A stretch of 64,000 nt of DNA from positions 3,844,001 to 3,908,000 of the forward strand of contig NZ_CP048397.1 in the NCBI RefSeq assembly GCF_010384365.1, given 5' to 3'. Below the pieces are notes generated by a model. That model saw nothing but the letters and a program-made list of their open reading frames with translations, was not told the origin of the DNA and made no database searches. This stretch comes from Streptomyces sp. S4.7 (GTDB lineage: Bacteria; Actinomycetota; Actinomycetes; Streptomycetales; Streptomycetaceae). Positions 33,026 to 42,449 of the stretch are shown here, in pieces. The position numbers and the translations under genes are program-made. Position 1 is the first letter of the stretch, and each line of letters begins with the position of its first letter.

Positions 33026-33029
<4 letters not shown>
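30066..33029 (-). CDS. ABC transporter permease with two FtsX domains (MacB-like)
   Basis: 987 residues. An N-terminal helix (about 25-45) and a large extracellular domain are followed by a first FtsX group of four helices (about 325-465). A second extracellular domain with several Cys (including CSAYGDGDGC) and a final FtsX group (about 850-985) complete it. This is the MacB/LolE-like architecture of permeases that move or sense surface peptides and lipids. GTG 33029 overlaps the stop of the ATPase gene as GTGA. It is the last gene of padR-ATPase-permease. The substrate is unknown. A parS-like sequence lies inside it. Confidence 0.9.
32277..32290. other. parS-like site with one mismatch
   Basis: GTTCCACGTGAAAC differs from the parS core at one position (C for T). 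It is inside the permease gene, 5.2 kb from the perfect site at 27102. Confidence 0.5.
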
Positions 33030-33769
<740 letters not shown>

Positions 33770-33851
33770 GGTGGTCCCCCTTGAGAGCGGATCTGGTGCG
33801 TAGGTGTGTGGGTGGTGGGGTGTCCGGCGGCCGGGCGCCGGCGGCGCGGTG

Positions 33852-34517
33852 TCAGTGGCGGCCGGAGCGGCCGAGGCCGGCGCGCGGGGCGGGTGCCGGC
33901 TTCTCCCCCGGCGGCGGTGAGCCCTCGGCGTTCGCCTCCGGCTCCGCCCGCTCGCTCTCCCGCTGCTTCTCCTGCTGCGCGGCCATGAGTGAGAGCCGGA
34001 CGAGCCTGGCCTCGCAGTGGTCGAGCCAGCGCGCCTCGGCCTCGGTCTGGAAGATGAGCTGTTCGAGGACGAGCAGCCACGCCACGTCGTCGCGGTTGTC
34101 CGGTGACACGTCGGTGGCCTGGGCCTTGAGCCGGGTGTAGTCCTGCATCGCCTGCACGGTGTGGTGGCGCTGCGACTGGATCACCTCCCGGATGTCGATC
34201 CCGGGTGCGCCGACGGCCATCGCGAGTTTGATGGCCAGCTCGTCGCGCGGCGGACTGCGCCGGTCGACCGGTGAGCGGAACCAGTTGCGCAGCTCCTCGC
34301 GGCCGGCGTCCGTGATCACGTAGAGCGCGTGGCCGGCGTCGTCCTCACCGTCCTGGACGACCATGCCGTCGCGCTCCAGACGGCTGAGGGTCGTGTAGAC
34401 CTGGCCGACGTTCAGCGGCCAGGTGGCTCCGGTGCGGGACTCGAACTCCGTACGGAGCTGAGAGCCGTAGCGCGGTCCGGGTTCGAGGAGGGCGAGTAGC
34501 CCGTGGCGGATCGACAT
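33852..34517 (-). CDS. PadR-family transcriptional regulator
   Basis: 221 residues. The winged-helix domain opens with MSIRHGLLALLEPGPRYGSQL and holds NVGQVYTTLSRLERDGMV. The C-terminal VirR4-like helical domain (about 90-185) is followed by a Glu/Pro-rich tail. It is the first gene of an operon with an ABC exporter, the usual PadR arrangement. The start at 34517 lies within its own palindromic operator, so autorepression is likely. Confidence 0.92.
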   Translation of the reverse strand: MSIRHGLLALLEPGPRYGSQLRTEFESRTGATWPLNVGQVYTTLSRLERDGMVVQDGEDDAGHALYVITDAGREELRNWFRSPVDRRSPPRDELAIKLAMAVGAPGIDIREVIQSQRHHTVQAMQDYTRLKAQATDVSPDNRDDVAWLLVLEQLIFQTEAEARWLDHCEARLVRLSLMAAQQEKQRESERAEPEANAEGSPPPGEKPAPAPRAGLGRSGRH

Positions 34518-34539
34518 ACTCAGTATGTATACCGAGTAT
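34516..34539. promoter_or_regulatory. PadR operator overlapping the padR start codon
   Basis: A 24-bp imperfect palindrome has outer arms ATACTC (34516-34521) and GAGTAT (34534-34539) and inner GTAT/ATAC. It is strikingly AT-rich for this genome and touches the padR ATG. The ATAC...GTAT form is typical of PadR sites. Confidence 0.7.
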
Positions 34540-34675
34540 GGCCTCGACGGCAAGGGCCCTGAGGGGGACCTCACGCGTCAGTCGTAAGGAGGAGGTAGGG
34601 GCAACGCGAGATGGACGGGAGCCTTGAAGTCGCAGCTCGGACGGGGTGTGCGGGGCCTCGGACGGGCCCTCGTCA

Positions 34676-35338
34676 TCAGTGCCGGCGCAGCCGCAGGCCG
34701 AGAAAGCCGATGCCGAGCCCCATGAGCGCGATCCCGATACCGAGGGTCAGTGCCGGGACGGCGCGGGCGACCGGCTGGGGCAGGGCCTGGTCGTTCCGCT
34801 CCTGGGCGTTGGTGTCCCGAGGGGGTGTACGGAGCGGGAAGGGCACGTCCGTCGGGGCTCCGAAGTCGTCCGACGGGGCCTCGTCGTCATCTCCCTCGTC
34901 CCCGTCCGGGCTCTCCCGCTCACGCTCGTGTTCCGTCTTCGGGTCGTTCTCCTCGCCGCTGCTCTCGCCGCTCTCCGGCTCGTCGGACGGGGACGCGGGA
35001 CGGTCCGGAGAGGGCGAAGCGGAACCGGACGACAGTCCTCCGCTCGCACTCGGCAGCGTCGGCAGTTCCGGCAGCGTCGGGAGTACGTCCAGGGACGGGG
35101 CGAAGGCCCCCGGCGACGAGGCCCCGGCACTCGCGGTCGTCCGCCCCGGCCGCGGCCTCCCCTGCCCGGCCTGATTCCCGGCCAGCGACGAGGACGCGCT
35201 CGGGGAGGGCGGCGGGGCGGCACGCGGGGATTCGCGCTCCTCGGCGTACGCGGGGGCCGCGGCCGACAACAGGGTGGCGACCGCGACCACGACCATGAGC
35301 GCGCGGAAGGAACGGGGCCGTGCGTGGAGCCGTGACAT
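34676..35338 (-). CDS. Secreted/membrane-anchored Pro-Ser-rich protein, unknown function
   Basis: 220 residues. A signal peptide (about 1-33, ending AAAPAYA) is followed by a 150-residue low-complexity region of Pro, Ser, Asp and Glu. A C-terminal membrane helix (ALTLGIGIALMGLGIGFLGL, about 196-215) precedes an Arg/His tail. This is a cell-surface protein held by its C-terminus, with no LPXTG motif. The start is ATG 35338, or GTG 35341 directly before it. I recognise no domain, and its neighbours do not suggest a role. Confidence 0.7.
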   Translation of the reverse strand: MSRLHARPRSFRALMVVVAVATLLSAAAPAYAEERESPRAAPPPSPSASSSLAGNQAGQGRPRPGRTTASAGASSPGAFAPSLDVLPTLPELPTLPSASGGLSSGSASPSPDRPASPSDEPESGESSGEENDPKTEHERERESPDGDEGDDDEAPSDDFGAPTDVPFPLRTPPRDTNAQERNDQALPQPVARAVPALTLGIGIALMGLGIGFLGLRLRRH

Positions 35339-35431
35339 CACCTACTCAGCGTCACATGCGGTGACAGGAGCGGCATCTCGGCTCTGCGTCATTCGGCGCG
35401 AGGTTGACGCCCGGGCGCCGGGCGGCCGAAT

Positions 35432-35459
35432 GCCCGGCACACGCGACCGTGTGCCGGGC
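35432..35459 (-). terminator. Terminator of the secreted-protein gene
   Basis: A perfect 11-base stem (GCCCGGCACAC) with a six-base loop lies 50 bases past the stop at 35509. Confidence 0.7.
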
Positions 35460-35508
35460 GGGCTTCGCGAAACAGAGGGCCGGATCCGTGTGCCGGACGG
35501 CTCGGATT

Positions 35509-35943
35509 TTAGTAGTACGGGTTGGCGATGGAGTTGTCGCCGCAGGACCGGATCACGTCGTTGCCCTCCATCACGAACGCCTCGATGTAGGCGTACTTGA
35601 TGCCGAGGGAGTCGGTGGCCGTCGTGTTCCAGGTGTGTGAGGCGCCCTTGCCGCCGTACTCGTGATGCAGCATCCAGAGGTGTGACGCGCCCGATCCCCG
35701 CACCGTCTGCAGCTGGATCGCCACGTGGTGGCCGTCGGCGGCGGTGTCCGTGATCTTGAGGACGACGCTGTTGAGCCGGGTCCGGCTCGCGAAGACCCAG
35801 GAGCCACTGCCTGAGGCACCCGTGACGCTGCACGAGGCGCCCACGGCACTCGCCGTCGCGCCCGCCGGTGACGCGGCGGCGGGGACGACGATGACGGCGG
35901 CTGCCGCGGCGGCGACAACAAGGCTGGACAGTCTTTTGCGCAT
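35509..35943 (-). CDS. Small secreted protein, unknown function
   Basis: 144 residues. The signal peptide (MRKRLSSLVVAAAAAAVIVVPAAASPAG) probably ends near residue 31. The mature domain of about 110 residues is rich in Ser, Thr and aromatic residues (WVFASRTRLNSVVLKITDTAADGHHVAIQLQ). It has two Cys, one at its beginning and one in IRSCGDN, likely a disulfide, and ends NPYY. ATG 35943 has GGGGGAT upstream. I recognise no family. A beta-sandwich is suggested by the alternating pattern. Confidence 0.75.
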   Translation of the reverse strand: MRKRLSSLVVAAAAAAVIVVPAAASPAGATASAVGASCSVTGASGSGSWVFASRTRLNSVVLKITDTAADGHHVAIQLQTVRGSGASHLWMLHHEYGGKGASHTWNTTATDSLGIKYAYIEAFVMEGNDVIRSCGDNSIANPYY

Positions 35944-36044
35944 GGTGATCCCCCGGTGGTGAGTTGTTGTGTGCATGCTAGCTCACAGGGGGTGCGCGGC
36001 CGACTGCTTATTGTCACGCCGGGCGGTTCGCGCCGGGCGGGTGA

Positions 36045-37664
36045 TCAACCGGCCTTGCCGGTGGAGATCTTCAGCTCGAATTCCTGGTCCTTGGGCAGGA
36101 CAGCCGCGCCCTGACGCGGGTACTGCTCGATGACGATGCCCTCGGCCTGGGTGCCGTCGTCCACTTCCTTGACCTCGGCCCACGTCCAGCCCGCGGCTGT
36201 CAGACAGTCCTTCACGGAGAGGATGTCCTTGTAACGCAGGTCGGGTGCCTGGACCTTTGTCGGATCCACCCCGTCCTCCGAGGCGTCCGAGCACTTGTCC
36301 GGCTCAATCGTCCGATAGCGCTCCGGCGGCCGGTGGCCGGCCACCGACGAGCCCGTGGGCTTGGCGTCCGGGTCCTTTTTGTCGTCGCCGCCCTGGCTGA
36401 GCGCGAAGGTGAGGCCGCCGATCGCGGCGATCGCCACCACGATCGAACCGACGATCACCGGCAGGTTCCGCCTGCCGCCGCCGTTGCCGCCGCCGTGGCC
36501 CCCCTGACCGCCGTGCCCCGAACCCATCTGCTGCTGCGGTGACATCGAGTACGTGGGCGCCGGGGTCGGGTAGCCCTGGTTGTGCTGCGGCGGGTAGCCG
36601 TACGTAGGAGGCGGCGTCTGCATCGGCGTCGGGGTGGGCGGGCCGTACGCGCCCGGCTGGTAGGGCGTCTGCACGCCCCCCTGGGGCGCCGGCGTTCCCT
36701 GGTCCACCGGCGGGAAGACCGCCGAGCCCACACCCGCGCCGCTCGACGACGGGGCGCCCTGCACGATCACCGGCGCCCCGGTGTGCCCCTGCGGGAGGAC
36801 CCGCGCGCACTCGTCGCGCATCGCGGCGGCGCTCGGGAACCGCTCGTTCGGGTTCTTCTTCAACGCCCGCGCCACGAGCGCGTCCATCGCGGGAGTGATG
36901 GACCGGTTGATGGAGGAGGGCGCGACGGGCTCCTCCTGCACATGCGCGTACGCGATCGCCAGCGGCGAGTCCGCCTCGAAGGGCAGCCGGCCCGTCAGCA
37001 GTTGGAAGAGCATGATGCCGACCGAGTACAGGTCGGAGCGGGCGTCGACGCCGCGCCCCAGCGCCTGCTCGGGAGAGAGGTACTGCGGTGTGCCGACGAC
37101 CATGCCGGTCTGCGTCATCGACGTGACGCCGGACTGCATGGCCCGCGCGATGCCGAAGTCCATCACCTTGACGACGCCGCGCTTGGTCATCATCACGTTG
37201 CCGGGCTTGATGTCGCGGTGGACCAGTCCCATCTCGTGGCTGGTCTCCAGCGCGGCCAGCACGTCCGCCGTCACCTTCAGCGCGCGGTCGGCCGGCATCG
37301 CGCCGTAACTCTGGATGTCCGACTGGAGCGCGGAGCCGAGCGGCTGCCCCTCCACGTACTCCATGACGATGTACGGCATGAGCGAGCCGTCCAGCTCGTC
37401 CTCACCCGTGTCGAAGACCGAGACGATGTTCGTGTGCGACAGCTTCGCGACGGCCTGGGCCTCACGCCGGAAGCGCTCGCGGAAGGACTGCTCACGGCCG
37501 AGCTCGGTGTGGAGCGTCTTGATGGCGACCTGCCGGTCGAGCGCCGCGTCGTACGCGAGGTAGACGGACGCCATGCCGCCCTCGCCGAGCAGGTCACGAA
37601 GCTGGTACCTGCCGCCTGCGACCGAACCGCCCGCGTAGCGGCCCTGTGCGCCGTCGTGGCTCAT
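36045..37664 (-). CDS. Transmembrane Ser/Thr protein kinase with one PASTA domain
   Basis: 539 residues. The Hanks-type kinase domain (about 18-275) has LGEGGMASVY, VAIK, HRDIKPGN, DFG and GTPQYLSPEQ. A Pro/Gln/Gly-rich juxtamembrane region (300-400) leads to one membrane helix (about 408-428). An extracellular part ends in a single PASTA domain (about 465-539, with two Cys). PASTA kinases bind muropeptides and regulate wall growth. It is divergent from a second kinase gene across a 396-base gap. Confidence 0.92.
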   Translation of the reverse strand: MSHDGAQGRYAGGSVAGGRYQLRDLLGEGGMASVYLAYDAALDRQVAIKTLHTELGREQSFRERFRREAQAVAKLSHTNIVSVFDTGEDELDGSLMPYIVMEYVEGQPLGSALQSDIQSYGAMPADRALKVTADVLAALETSHEMGLVHRDIKPGNVMMTKRGVVKVMDFGIARAMQSGVTSMTQTGMVVGTPQYLSPEQALGRGVDARSDLYSVGIMLFQLLTGRLPFEADSPLAIAYAHVQEEPVAPSSINRSITPAMDALVARALKKNPNERFPSAAAMRDECARVLPQGHTGAPVIVQGAPSSSGAGVGSAVFPPVDQGTPAPQGGVQTPYQPGAYGPPTPTPMQTPPPTYGYPPQHNQGYPTPAPTYSMSPQQQMGSGHGGQGGHGGGNGGGRRNLPVIVGSIVVAIAAIGGLTFALSQGGDDKKDPDAKPTGSSVAGHRPPERYRTIEPDKCSDASEDGVDPTKVQAPDLRYKDILSVKDCLTAAGWTWAEVKEVDDGTQAEGIVIEQYPRQGAAVLPKDQEFELKISTGKAG

Positions 37665-38060
37665 GACTGTGCTTCCCCCTCGGCGCGGCGACGCGGTGAT
37701 CCAGTGCTTCGCGCTGATCCGTACTCACGCGATCCGGTGATCCCGTGATCCCGTATTTACGGCCAAGTCTGCCGCAGGGCAGTGACACGTCAAGCCAGGT
37801 GCCCGTTCCGTGACCCTACGCACAACAAGCGTCTCGGAAGCGTTACAGGAAAAGCATGGAATTTGCGCGGCCGGAGCTGTAGCGGGTTTGATGGCCGGTC
37901 CATCTCCAATTGGCGTGTCGCACCGAGGCTGTAGCGTGACCGGCACAGCACCACCGCAGGAATCACCCCGACTCCTGCGAGCGCTTCTTCATCCATCCCA
38001 GGTACCACCGCGTCCCCGCGCACGCGGGCGGCACGCGGACAGAAACGACGGCGAGGACTG
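37665..38060. other. Intergenic region between two divergent kinase genes
   Basis: The gap of 396 bases holds no credible frame. Near 37720-37755 there is a short tandem of GATCC(C/G)GTGATCCCGT units. The stretch 37800-37930 is less GC-rich than the rest and probably contains the two divergent promoters. I see no strong palindrome. Confidence 0.5.
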
Positions 38061-39659
38061 ATGGCACCCGAACCCGAAGCAGGCGGCGGCGGAGTGCCTG
38101 ATGCCGCTGACTCATGGGGCGTCGGCGGGCTGGTCGGAGACGGCCGCTACCGGATGACGTACCGCCTCGGCCGGGGCGGTATGGCGGAGGTGTACGCGGC
38201 GGAGGACGTCCGGCTCGGCCGTACCGTGGCCGTCAAGCTGCTGCGGTCCGACCTCGCCGAGGACCCGGTCTCCAAGGCCCGCTTCACCCGCGAGGCCCAG
38301 TCGGTGGCCGGGCTGAACCACCATGCCGTGGTGGCGGTGTACGACTCCGGTGAGGATGTCGTGGGCGGCCAGACCGTTCCGTACATCGTCATGGAGCTCG
38401 TCGAGGGCCGCACGATCCGCGATCTGCTGCTCAACGCCGAGGCGCCGCCGCCGGAGCAGGCGCTGATCATCGTCTCCGGTGTCCTCGAGGCCCTCGCCTA
38501 CTCGCACCAGCACGGCATCGTGCACCGCGACATCAAGCCCGCGAACGTGATCATCACGGACGGCGGCGCGGTCAAGGTCATGGACTTCGGCATCGCGCGT
38601 GCCCTGCACGGCGCGCAGTCGACGATGACCCAGACCGGCATGGTCATGGGCACGCCGCAGTACCTCTCCCCCGAGCAGGCGCTGGGCAAGGCCGTCGACC
38701 ACCGCTCCGACCTGTACGCGACGGGCTGTCTGCTCTACGAACTCCTGTCGCTGCGGCCGCCGTTCACCGGTGAGACACCGCTCTCCGTCGTGTACCAGCA
38801 CGTCCAGGACATCCCCGTCCCGCCGTCCGAGGTCTCGGACGTCGTGCCGCCGGAGCTGGACGGGCTGGTCATGCGCTCCCTCGCGAAGGACCCGGACGAC
38901 CGGTTCCAGAGCGCCGAGGAGATGCGCGGCCTCGTCCAGTACGGCATGCAGATGCTCCAGCAGCAGGGCAGCCACACGGGCACGTGGAACACGGGCCCCG
39001 TCGACATGCACGAGGGCGGCAGCACCCCGGCGATGGGCGTCGCCGCGACGACAGCGCTCGGCCACCCGCCGCACGGCGACACCGCGCAGCGCCCGCTGCT
39101 GCCGCCGCAGAATCCGAACGACGGCGGTTACGACGGCGGTCACCACGGCAACGGGGGCGGGGGCCGCGGCAAGATGTGGCTGTTCGCCCTGCTCGCGGTC
39201 GTCGCGATCGTCCTCGGCGCCGCGTACGCCGTACAGAACATGGGCGGCACGGGCGACGACAACAAGCAGGACCCGAAGACCGAGCAGAGCCGGACCGGCG
39301 AGCCGACCGACAAGCCGTCGAAGACGGAGGAGGACTCCACTCCCTCCGAGGACACGGACGACTCGACGGGCGGCAACCAGCAGCCGGAGTACCCGCCGGA
39401 CGACACCCCGACCGATGAGCCGACCCCGTCGGACAGCCCGTCGGACACCCCGTCGTCACCGGACCCCGGCGACGACGAGGGGACGACGGAGGGCGACGAC
39501 GAGGGCCCGACCGGCGACCCGTCCTCGCCCCCGGACACGGGGACGGCGGACGGCGGCGCGGCCGAGGGCGGCACCAACGAGGGCGCCACGGGAACGCCGG
39601 GCGGCGGAGCCGCCGGTGATCCCGGTGGCGGCGACCCCGAGGGCGTGATCGGGGGGTAG
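38061..39659 (+). CDS. Transmembrane Ser/Thr protein kinase without PASTA
   Basis: 532 residues. The kinase domain (about 30-290) has LGRGGMAEVY, VAVK, HRDIKPAN, DFG and GTPQYLSPEQ, all catalytic residues present. One membrane helix (MWLFALLAVVAIVLGAAYAV, about 373-392) follows. The extracellular tail of 140 residues is almost entirely Asp, Thr, Ser, Pro, Glu and Gly and has no folded sensor domain, in contrast to the divergent partner. ATG 38061 is preceded by GCGAGGA. Confidence 0.92.
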   Translation: MAPEPEAGGGGVPDAADSWGVGGLVGDGRYRMTYRLGRGGMAEVYAAEDVRLGRTVAVKLLRSDLAEDPVSKARFTREAQSVAGLNHHAVVAVYDSGEDVVGGQTVPYIVMELVEGRTIRDLLLNAEAPPPEQALIIVSGVLEALAYSHQHGIVHRDIKPANVIITDGGAVKVMDFGIARALHGAQSTMTQTGMVMGTPQYLSPEQALGKAVDHRSDLYATGCLLYELLSLRPPFTGETPLSVVYQHVQDIPVPPSEVSDVVPPELDGLVMRSLAKDPDDRFQSAEEMRGLVQYGMQMLQQQGSHTGTWNTGPVDMHEGGSTPAMGVAATTALGHPPHGDTAQRPLLPPQNPNDGGYDGGHHGNGGGGRGKMWLFALLAVVAIVLGAAYAVQNMGGTGDDNKQDPKTEQSRTGEPTDKPSKTEEDSTPSEDTDDSTGGNQQPEYPPDDTPTDEPTPSDSPSDTPSSPDPGDDEGTTEGDDEGPTGDPSSPPDTGTADGGAAEGGTNEGATGTPGGGAAGDPGGGDPEGVIGG

Positions 39660-39680
39660 GCACCCACGACGGGTCGCGGG

Positions 39681-40832
39681 TCACCCCGCGAACGCCTCGC
39701 GCACCTCCTCGTACCTCCGCGTCCACCAGACCGCCAGGGCCGACACCGCAGGGAACTGCGGGTCGGCCCTTCGGTCGTTCAACTGGTAGCGCCAGCGCAG
39801 TATCCAGAAGTCGTTGAGCCGCTCCCACCACACCCGGTGCACGGCGGCGGCCAGTTCGCGGGGGTCCGCCCCGGTCGTCAGCCGGTACGCCCGCGCGTAC
39901 GCCCGCACCTTCACCAGGTCCAGCTCTCCCGACGGCCGTACGAAGAAGATCGCCGCCGCCCGGACCGCCTCCTCGGCGCGGGGCTGGACGGCCAGCCGGT
40001 CCCAGTCGACGATCGCGGCGGGGTCCGTGCCCCGGTAGAGCACGTTCAGCGGGTGGAAGTCGCCGTGCACCCACCCCGTGGCCGTCTCGGCGCCCGGGGG
40101 CGGCTGGTGGTGCGCGTTGAGCTCCAGCAGCGTGCGGCGTTCCAGCAGCCGGTGTTCGGCGAGCGAGTCGAAGCCGTCGCCCGGGGTGCGCCCGCGGGCG
40201 AGGGCCAGTAACTCGTCGATGAGCGCGAAGGTGTCGGCGGGGACCGCGCTGGCGTAGACGCCGTCACCGGCCGCGTCGTGCGGGCTGCCTTGCGCGCCGA
40301 TGCGTGCGCCGAGGCGCGTGCCGTCGCGTGTGCCTCCGTGGCCGAGGCGGTCCGCCACCGGCTTCATGACCTGCTCCAGACAGGTGTGTACGACGCCGAG
40401 GAGCGAGCCGAGCTGCCACGAGGCGGCGGGTGTCAGATGGGCGCCGGTGCGGTGCCGGCCGTCGACCCAGGGGTGCAGGGCGTAGCAGTGCCCGCCGACG
40501 ACGGCGACGGTGCCGCCCTCGGTGTCCCGGACGGGCGGTACGACGGGTACACCCAGGGCCTGGAGCCGCCGGGTGACGCGGTGCTGGCGGGCGATGGACT
40601 CGCGGTCGCCGTCGAGGTGGTGCTTGAGGAAGTAGGTGCCGTGGGTGGTGGTGAGCCGGTAGCCACGGTTCAGCAGCCCCTGGGCGAGGGGCCGGCAGGC
40701 CATGGGCTCGCCGACATGGTCGTAGCGTCGGAGCAGTTCACCGAGGGGCAGGCAGCCGAAGGAGGGATCGATCAGGGGCGGGTCGGTCGCGACAGAGGGC
40801 ATCGTCGCTGTCATTGCATATGAGCGCGGCAC
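39681..40832 (-). CDS. Phosphotransferase of the APH/choline kinase fold
   Basis: 383 residues. The catalytic loop WVHGDFHPLNVLY and the metal-binding IVDWDRL are intact, so it should phosphorylate a small molecule. The substrate is unknown. An insertion of about 40 residues rich in Gly, Arg and Asp lies near 165-205. GTG 40832 may be leaderless (TATCAT 7 bases ahead on the minus strand), with ATG 40814 as alternative. It follows the PNPOx-like gene after 15 bases. Confidence 0.82.
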   Translation of the reverse strand: MPRSYAMTATMPSVATDPPLIDPSFGCLPLGELLRRYDHVGEPMACRPLAQGLLNRGYRLTTTHGTYFLKHHLDGDRESIARQHRVTRRLQALGVPVVPPVRDTEGGTVAVVGGHCYALHPWVDGRHRTGAHLTPAASWQLGSLLGVVHTCLEQVMKPVADRLGHGGTRDGTRLGARIGAQGSPHDAAGDGVYASAVPADTFALIDELLALARGRTPGDGFDSLAEHRLLERRTLLELNAHHQPPPGAETATGWVHGDFHPLNVLYRGTDPAAIVDWDRLAVQPRAEEAVRAAAIFFVRPSGELDLVKVRAYARAYRLTTGADPRELAAAVHRVWWERLNDFWILRWRYQLNDRRADPQFPAVSALAVWWTRRYEEVREAFAG

Positions 40833-40847
40833 CCTTCAAATGATAGA

Positions 40848-41300
40848 TCACGCAGCGTGGCTGTTATGTCGCCGTCCGTTCGCGGCCTCGCTCGCGGCCG
40901 CGGCCGGCTCGGTCCCGTATTCGAGGATGTGCACGGTCGCGAACTGCGGCGTCAGACGCATGTAGACCGGCTCGAACGGTTCACCGTCCACGTGGTGCGG
41001 ACCCGGTCCGAACAGCTCCAGCTGGTCCTCCGTCGGCCTGACCATGTTCGCGGTGCCGGTGAACTGGACCGCCCAGAGGTCGGGCCCGCCCGAGTGGAAG
41101 TTGTCGGCGCCGTACGCGACGACGCTGCCGCTGCACGCCTGGTGGTAGCCCATCCCGCGGTGCATCCGCAGGACGACGCGGTCGTCCGCGACGATGTGCC
41201 GGGCGGGGGCCACGAACGGCATCGCCCGCATGCTCGTGGCGACCCGCCCGTACCGGACCCGGGTGAGCAGCTCGATCGCGCGCAGATCATCGGTGGACAT
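40848..41300 (-). CDS. PNPOx-fold flavin/F420-binding protein
   Basis: 150 residues. The split-barrel pattern of pyridoxamine-phosphate-oxidase-like proteins is visible: LLTRVRYGRVATSMRAMPFVAPARHIVADDRVVLRMH, then SVVAYGADNF and LWAVQFTGTANMV. Such proteins bind FMN, F420 or haem and often act as small reductases. ATG 41300 has GAGAG 9 bases ahead and is preferred to GTG 41309. It precedes the APH-fold gene and follows a DevR-like regulator on the same strand, where DevR regulons often include flavin proteins of this kind. Confidence 0.8.
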   Translation of the reverse strand: MSTDDLRAIELLTRVRYGRVATSMRAMPFVAPARHIVADDRVVLRMHRGMGYHQACSGSVVAYGADNFHSGGPDLWAVQFTGTANMVRPTEDQLELFGPGPHHVDGEPFEPVYMRLTPQFATVHILEYGTEPAAAASEAANGRRHNSHAA

Positions 41301-41463
41301 GCTGTCCACTCTCTGTCACCGATCGTCCACGAAACAGAGGAGCCCGCCCCGGATCGGCAAGGACCTTCGTCCTCAGCGGATCCTTGGAAAAGCCGGTCGG
41401 GGTCGGGCCTTTCGACAGGTTTCGGAGCCGCTCAGCAGGATTTCAGCACCGGTCGGCCGAATC

Positions 41464-42141
41464 TCAGCGCTGCTCGGCCTGGATTCTCGCCACGTAGGCG
41501 GCGGCCTGCGACCGCCGCTCCATCCCCAGCTTGGACAGCAGACTGGACACGTAGTTCTTGATCGTCTTCTCGGCGAGGTTCAGCCGCTCGCCGATCGCCC
41601 GGTTGGTCATGCCCTCGCCGATGAGATCCAGGATCCTGCGTTCCTGTTCGGTGAGGCCGGCGAGCCTGTCGTCACCCTTGGGGGTGTTGCCCTCGCGGAG
41701 CCGCTGGAGCACCCGCGCCGTCGCGACCGGGTCCAGCAGTGACCGGCCGGCGGCCACGTCCCGTACGGCGGTGAGCAGTTCGTCGCCCCGGATCGCCTTG
41801 AGCACGTAACCGGAGGCACCTGCCATGATCGCGTCGAACAGCGCCTCGTCGTCGGAGAAAGAGGTGAGCATCAGGCACTTGATGCTCTCGTCCTTTGAGC
41901 GGATCTCGCGGCAGACCTCCACGCCGCTGCCGTCCGGCAGCCGTACGTCCAGCACCGCCACATCGGGCCGGGTCGCCGGGATCCTGGTCAGCGCGTCGGC
42001 GGCGGTACCCGCCTCGCCCACGACCTCGATGTCCTCCTCGACGGCGAGCAGTTCATGGACGCCCCGCCGGACCACCTCGTGGTCGTCCAGAAGAAATACG
42101 GTGATTTTTCCCTTTTCAGGCACAGGATCAGTCAAACACAC
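41464..42141 (-). CDS. NarL/DevR-type response regulator (probably orphan)
   Basis: 225 residues. The receiver domain has DDHE, the phospho-acceptor in VLDVRLPDGSG and the Lys in YVLKAI. The LuxR-type HTH is LTEQERRILDLIGEGMTNRAIGERLNLAEKTIKNYVSSLLSKLGMERRSQAA. The wording is close to DevR/DosR and OsdR, redox and hypoxia regulators of actinobacteria. No histidine kinase gene is adjacent. The start is taken as GTG 42141 after AGGGGGA. It is divergent from the second 2-oxoacid dehydrogenase operon. Confidence 0.9.
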   Translation of the reverse strand: MCLTDPVPEKGKITVFLLDDHEVVRRGVHELLAVEEDIEVVGEAGTAADALTRIPATRPDVAVLDVRLPDGSGVEVCREIRSKDESIKCLMLTSFSDDEALFDAIMAGASGYVLKAIRGDELLTAVRDVAAGRSLLDPVATARVLQRLREGNTPKGDDRLAGLTEQERRILDLIGEGMTNRAIGERLNLAEKTIKNYVSSLLSKLGMERRSQAAAYVARIQAEQR

Positions 42142-42236
42142 TTCCCCCTATCCCCGTCGTGGGCGGCCGGGATAACGTGCCGTTGTTCCGGCGGCCTGCA
42201 AGGCTGTGACCAGTGATTGTTCCCCGACCTGCTCGG

Positions 42237-42258
42237 TTTACTTGGAAATCCAAGTAAA
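42237..42258. promoter_or_regulatory. 22-bp palindrome in the regulator/E1alpha intergenic region
   Basis: Ten-base perfect arms TTTACTTGGA and TCCAAGTAAA are separated by AA. The 308-base gap (42142-42449) otherwise holds nothing I can name. A palindrome this long and AT-rich in this genome is almost certainly a repressor or activator site. It is about 190 bases from the E1alpha start and 95 from the response regulator start. Confidence 0.65.
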
Positions 42259-42449
42259 ATCGCAGGTCAGTAGGGGTTTCGCAGGAATGCGACCCACTGG
42301 GTAACGTGCCTGTGACAGGGCGCTCGCCGGGGCACCTGTCACGCCTGTCCCGGTCGAGTCGCACCCACCCCGTGCACGCGTCCGGAAGCAGGCGAGCCGC
42401 ACTGGTTCCCGGCGGATCCCGGGGACCGGACCGACGGAGGAGCACGCAC

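Noticed and set aside
34611..35174. Plus-strand frame behind an AGGAGG element
   Set aside because: It is antisense to a secreted-protein gene with a proper signal peptide and membrane anchor. The protein lacks any domain.
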